Origin: SZAS-103 sp038316385
GTDB lineage: Bacteria > Pseudomonadota > Gammaproteobacteria > Xanthomonadales > Xanthomonadaceae
Length of the DNA stretch: 60,327 nucleotides
Direction of reading: 5' to 3'
NCBI GenBank assembly: GCA_038316385.1
Contig: JBBQAN010000016.1
Coordinates: forward strand, 1-60,327
Shown: one piece after another, positions 60,309-60,327 of the stretch
Layout of the letters: each line of letters opens with the position of its first letter
Numbering within the stretch: position 1 is the stretch's first letter
Made by a program: the position numbers and the translations under genes
The notes under the pieces: model-generated
The model's database searches: none
The model's input: the letters and a program-made list of their open reading frames with translations, nothing else
What the model was told of the DNA's origin: nothing

Positions 60309-60327
60309 GCAGCCCGCTGCGCGGGCT
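60309..60327 (-). repeat. REP-like GTAG palindrome, copy 3, cut by the window edge
   Basis: Plus strand GCAGCCCGCTGCGCGGGCT identical to copy 2; the two final bases of the CTAC head lie outside the window. Confidence 0.7.

Larger units (their letters stand above)
60079..60327. repeat. Tandem array of ~85-bp units (REP-like hairpin + second hairpin), runs off the window
   Basis: Three units seen at hairpin starts 60079, 60165 and 60249 (spacing 86 and 84 bp), with a fourth begun at the edge. The leftmost copy is degenerate; the next two are near-identical. Each unit holds a short hairpin (REP-like on the minus strand) and a longer one. The array continues past the window, so its total length is unknown. 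It is not a CRISPR array: there are no unique spacers. Confidence 0.85.

Noticed and set aside
60079..60327. CRISPR array
   Set aside because: The repeat unit is about 85 bp and self-complementary, and the whole unit repeats; there are no unique spacers and no cas genes.

Overview
The window is GC-rich, densely coded chromosomal DNA from a gammaproteobacterium. It is most likely a member of the Xanthomonadales/Lysobacterales (Rhodanobacter/Dokdonella-like). This rests on gene content and order: pilMNOPQ divergent from a class A PBP gene, yicC-gmk-rpoZ-spoT-ridA-recG, a zapB-like gene-zapA-6S RNA-ygfA block, rpmE2 beside gltA, and REP-like hairpins with a GTAG head. It is a chromosomal core region. 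No tRNA gene, complete rRNA gene, transposase, integrase, phage gene or CRISPR array was seen.

Layout, left to right. (1) 1-4481: the end of an M13 metallopeptidase gene, then an operon of two tandem paralogous membrane proteins, a GNAT acetyltransferase and a secreted outer-membrane-like protein. (2) 4561-5799: a lone AT-richer gene with a C-terminal PD-(D/E)XK nuclease core, which looks foreign. (3) 5867-13315: central metabolism and stress genes: gap, an S1/P1 nuclease, a BlaI/BlaR1-type sensor pair with a visible operator, transketolase and a dicarboxylate/glutamate symporter. (4) 13402-20470: a MoxR-DUF58-DUF4381-BatA-BatB/C-BatD operon. (5) 20584-30142: a cNMP-EAL phosphodiesterase, the pilMNOPQ type IV pilus operon and a divergent class A PBP. 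(6) 30315-39668: a conserved hypothetical protein, citrate synthase, L31 type B, then the recG-ridA-spoT-rpoZ-gmk-yicC series transcribed leftward. (7) 39794-44787: rph-rdgB-hemW, a small zinc-ribbon-like protein, and a cobalamin riboswitch in front of a BtuB-like receptor. (8) 44883-52692: a DUF1631-PilZ pair, three peptidases (PepQ, M14, PepP) and a UPF0149 protein. (9) 52797-60327: a very large propeller-PAS-GGDEF-EAL hybrid, a short coiled-coil gene, zapA, 6S RNA, ygfA, an EVE-domain protein, rpiA, and an 85-bp tandem array of hairpins running off the right edge.

Themes. Second-messenger signalling recurs: a cNMP-EAL protein next to the pilus operon, a DUF1631-PilZ pair, a GGDEF-EAL hybrid, and SpoT in one cluster with omega and guanylate kinase. 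The cell envelope is the other theme (pilus secretin, PBP, Bat operon, BlaR1-like sensor, BtuB). The least explained items are the PD-(D/E)XK gene at 4561-5799 and the hairpin array at 60079-60327. The tandem membrane paralogues and the DUF1631-PilZ pair come next.

All calls come from reading the translated sequence and the DNA by eye. No database search or structure prediction was run.
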